A stretch of 7,444 bases of DNA from Spirochaetales bacterium (GTDB lineage Bacteria > Spirochaetota > Spirochaetia > DSM-27196 > SLST01): contig SLST01000396.1 of the NCBI GenBank assembly GCA_007130265.1, positions 1-7,444 of the forward strand. The letters are read 5' to 3'. The position numbers and the translations under genes were made by a program. Position 1 is the first letter of the stretch; every line of letters starts with the position of its first letter. A model generated the notes under the pieces. The model was not told where the DNA came from, did not search any database, and saw only the letters and a program-made list of their open reading frames with translations. Below, piece after piece: positions 6,311 to 7,444 of this stretch.

Positions 6311-7444
6311 CTAGTTCGAGAAGAGCTCGTGCTGCACGTGATCTTTGGGCACGAGACTCTCGAGAAGCGCAGCCTCGAGCTTACGAACCATGACAGGCGG
6401 CCCACAGAGAAGGTACTGGTAGGCCGGTAGCTCTTGCGACAGATGGCGGGCGAGGATGTCGACCGTGATGAAGCCGTGCTCGCCGGGAAAGTCCGGCTCC
6501 TGGTTCAGAACGTGGACGACCTGGACGTGATCGAGCCCGTCAATCTCGTCACGGTAGACGATATCGTCGTAGAACTCATTGCCGTAGAACAACCATGCTT
6601 CCCGGTCCCGTTGCTCTTCCAGAAGCCGCCAGACCCGACGGAACGGGGTAATCCCGATCCCTCCGGCGACCATGACGACAGGCTCGTCGGTCGACAAGGC
6701 AACGCGGGTGAACACCCCATAGGGGCCGTCAACCAGCATCCGGACACCAGGGCTCGTATGCTGGAGTCTGGTCGTCTGCGGTCCTTCCTTCTTCGCGGTC
6801 ACACCAAGAGTTCCATCCTCCTCGCTATACATCGATACCGTATACGGATGGGCATTCTCGGACGCCTTGCGTCGCAGGTACACGAACTGCCCGAGCGCAG
6901 GCCTTATCCGGCGCCCTGAGTCCATCACGACTTCAGTCGTATCAGCGGCTACGTCGTCGGCCCGCTTCACTCGGAGTCCGGCGGCAAACGCTCCGAGCTT
7001 ATGCGCGAGCCGGTAGGCATAGAACGCCGCCATCAGGCCGGCAAGGCCCCACCAGATGTACCCGAGCGGCGTCCCGCCGATCGTCTCCCCGAGCACGAAT
7101 CCGTGGATGATCAGAAGCGGAGGGATGAGGTAACTCGAAAGGTGCGTGTAGAACCATTGGTAGAACCCCATCCTGTTCCTGAAGAAGGCGCTCGAGATGA
7201 CGACGAAGGCGATAATACCCAGAAGCACCATCCCGAGCAGCACGGCTCGCGAGTACGGCGAAGCGAGGTCGATGTCATAGACATTTCGGTCAAACACCTC
7301 GAGGTAGTAGATGCCGATGAAGATCGGGTGCAGCGGGATAATGAGCGTCCCGAACTGTCCGAGCTTCTTGTGCAGCTCAACGAGCCATGACAGATCCGGC
7401 AGGATCGCCGCAATCGCCCCCCGGAAACCAAGGAAGAACTGCCA
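6311..7444 (-). CDS. Ferric-reductase/NADPH-oxidase-like membrane flavocytochrome (5' end outside window)
   Basis: The frame stays open to the right edge, giving 377 visible residues without an N-terminus. A GTG at 7297 gives a 328-residue product but would remove conserved heme ligands, so it is not the likely start. Hydrophobic segments lie at about 31-49, 67-88, 97-119 and 128-146. Histidines at 25 and 39 (ELHKKLG, LHPIF) and at 101 and 114 (YTHLSS, IIHGF) form two pairs spaced 14 and 13, the bis-heme pattern of the ferric reductase/NOX superfamily. The cytoplasmic FNR module follows: HPYTVS (199-204) for FAD, GPYG (240-243), the nucleotide-binding GGIGITPF (261-268), and CGPP (347-350). 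Members pass electrons from NAD(P)H via FAD and two hemes across the inner membrane, to ferric iron, oxygen or other acceptors. The acceptor here cannot be read from sequence. About one or two membrane helices are probably missing. The gene lies 24 nt upstream of tamB, consistent with one operon. Confidence 0.88.
   Translation of the reverse strand, partial: WQFFLGFRGAIAAILPDLSWLVELHKKLGQFGTLIIPLHPIFIGIYYLEVFDRNVYDIDLASPYSRAVLLGMVLLGIIAFVVISSAFFRNRMGFYQWFYTHLSSYLIPPLLIIHGFVLGETIGGTPLGYIWWGLAGLMAAFYAYRLAHKLGAFAAGLRVKRADDVAADTTEVVMDSGRRIRPALGQFVYLRRKASENAHPYTVSMYSEEDGTLGVTAKKEGPQTTRLQHTSPGVRMLVDGPYGVFTRVALSTDEPVVMVAGGIGITPFRRVWRLLEEQRDREAWLFYGNEFYDDIVYRDEIDGLDHVQVVHVLNQEPDFPGEHGFITVDILARHLSQELPAYQYLLCGPPVMVRKLEAALLESLVPKDHVQHELFSN

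Noticed and set aside
6311..7297. GTG at 7297 as the true start of the flavocytochrome
   Set aside because: The frame continues 49 codons to the window edge and includes two conserved heme-ligand histidines and a membrane segment, so the start lies beyond the window.

Overview
The window is GC-rich, densely coding DNA from a diderm (Gram-negative-type) bacterium. Two genes encode outer-membrane biogenesis machinery: a TamA/Omp85 barrel with a signal peptide and aromatic C-terminus, and a TamB-type bridging protein. The phylum cannot be fixed from the sequence. I see no insertion sequence, integrase, CRISPR array, tRNA or rRNA, and the window looks like core chromosome.

Layout. At the left edge is the 3' part of a plus-strand gene (2-370) whose product combines the end of an HPF/RaiA-like ribosome-hibernation domain with a C-terminal cold-shock domain. 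It converges on a three-gene minus-strand cluster that fills the rest of the window. In transcription order (right to left) this contains a ferric-reductase/NADPH-oxidase-like flavocytochrome (6311-7444, 5' end outside the window), tamB (2462-6286) and tamA (396-2483). The junctions are tight: 24 nt between the flavocytochrome and tamB, a 22-nt overlap between tamB and tamA, and 25 nt in the convergent gap with the cold-shock gene. No intergenic stretch exceeds 25 nt.

How the genes work together. TamA and TamB form the translocation and assembly module. TamB is anchored in the inner membrane and spans the periplasm as a long beta-rich groove. TamA sits in the outer membrane with its POTRA repeats facing TamB. 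The pair is implicated in outer-membrane protein assembly and in phospholipid movement to the outer membrane. Here tamB precedes tamA, the overlap suggests translational coupling, and TamA carries four POTRA-like repeats rather than the three of E. coli TamA. The upstream flavocytochrome is probably co-transcribed, but a functional link to TAM is only a hypothesis.

Main points for follow-up: the HPF-cold-shock fusion, the flavocytochrome-tamB-tamA arrangement, a variant L6 motif (VRSF) in TamA, and two potentially competing RNA hairpins plus a five-codon ORF at the tamB start. No wholly new system is evident; this is mostly recognisable envelope biology in an uncommon arrangement.
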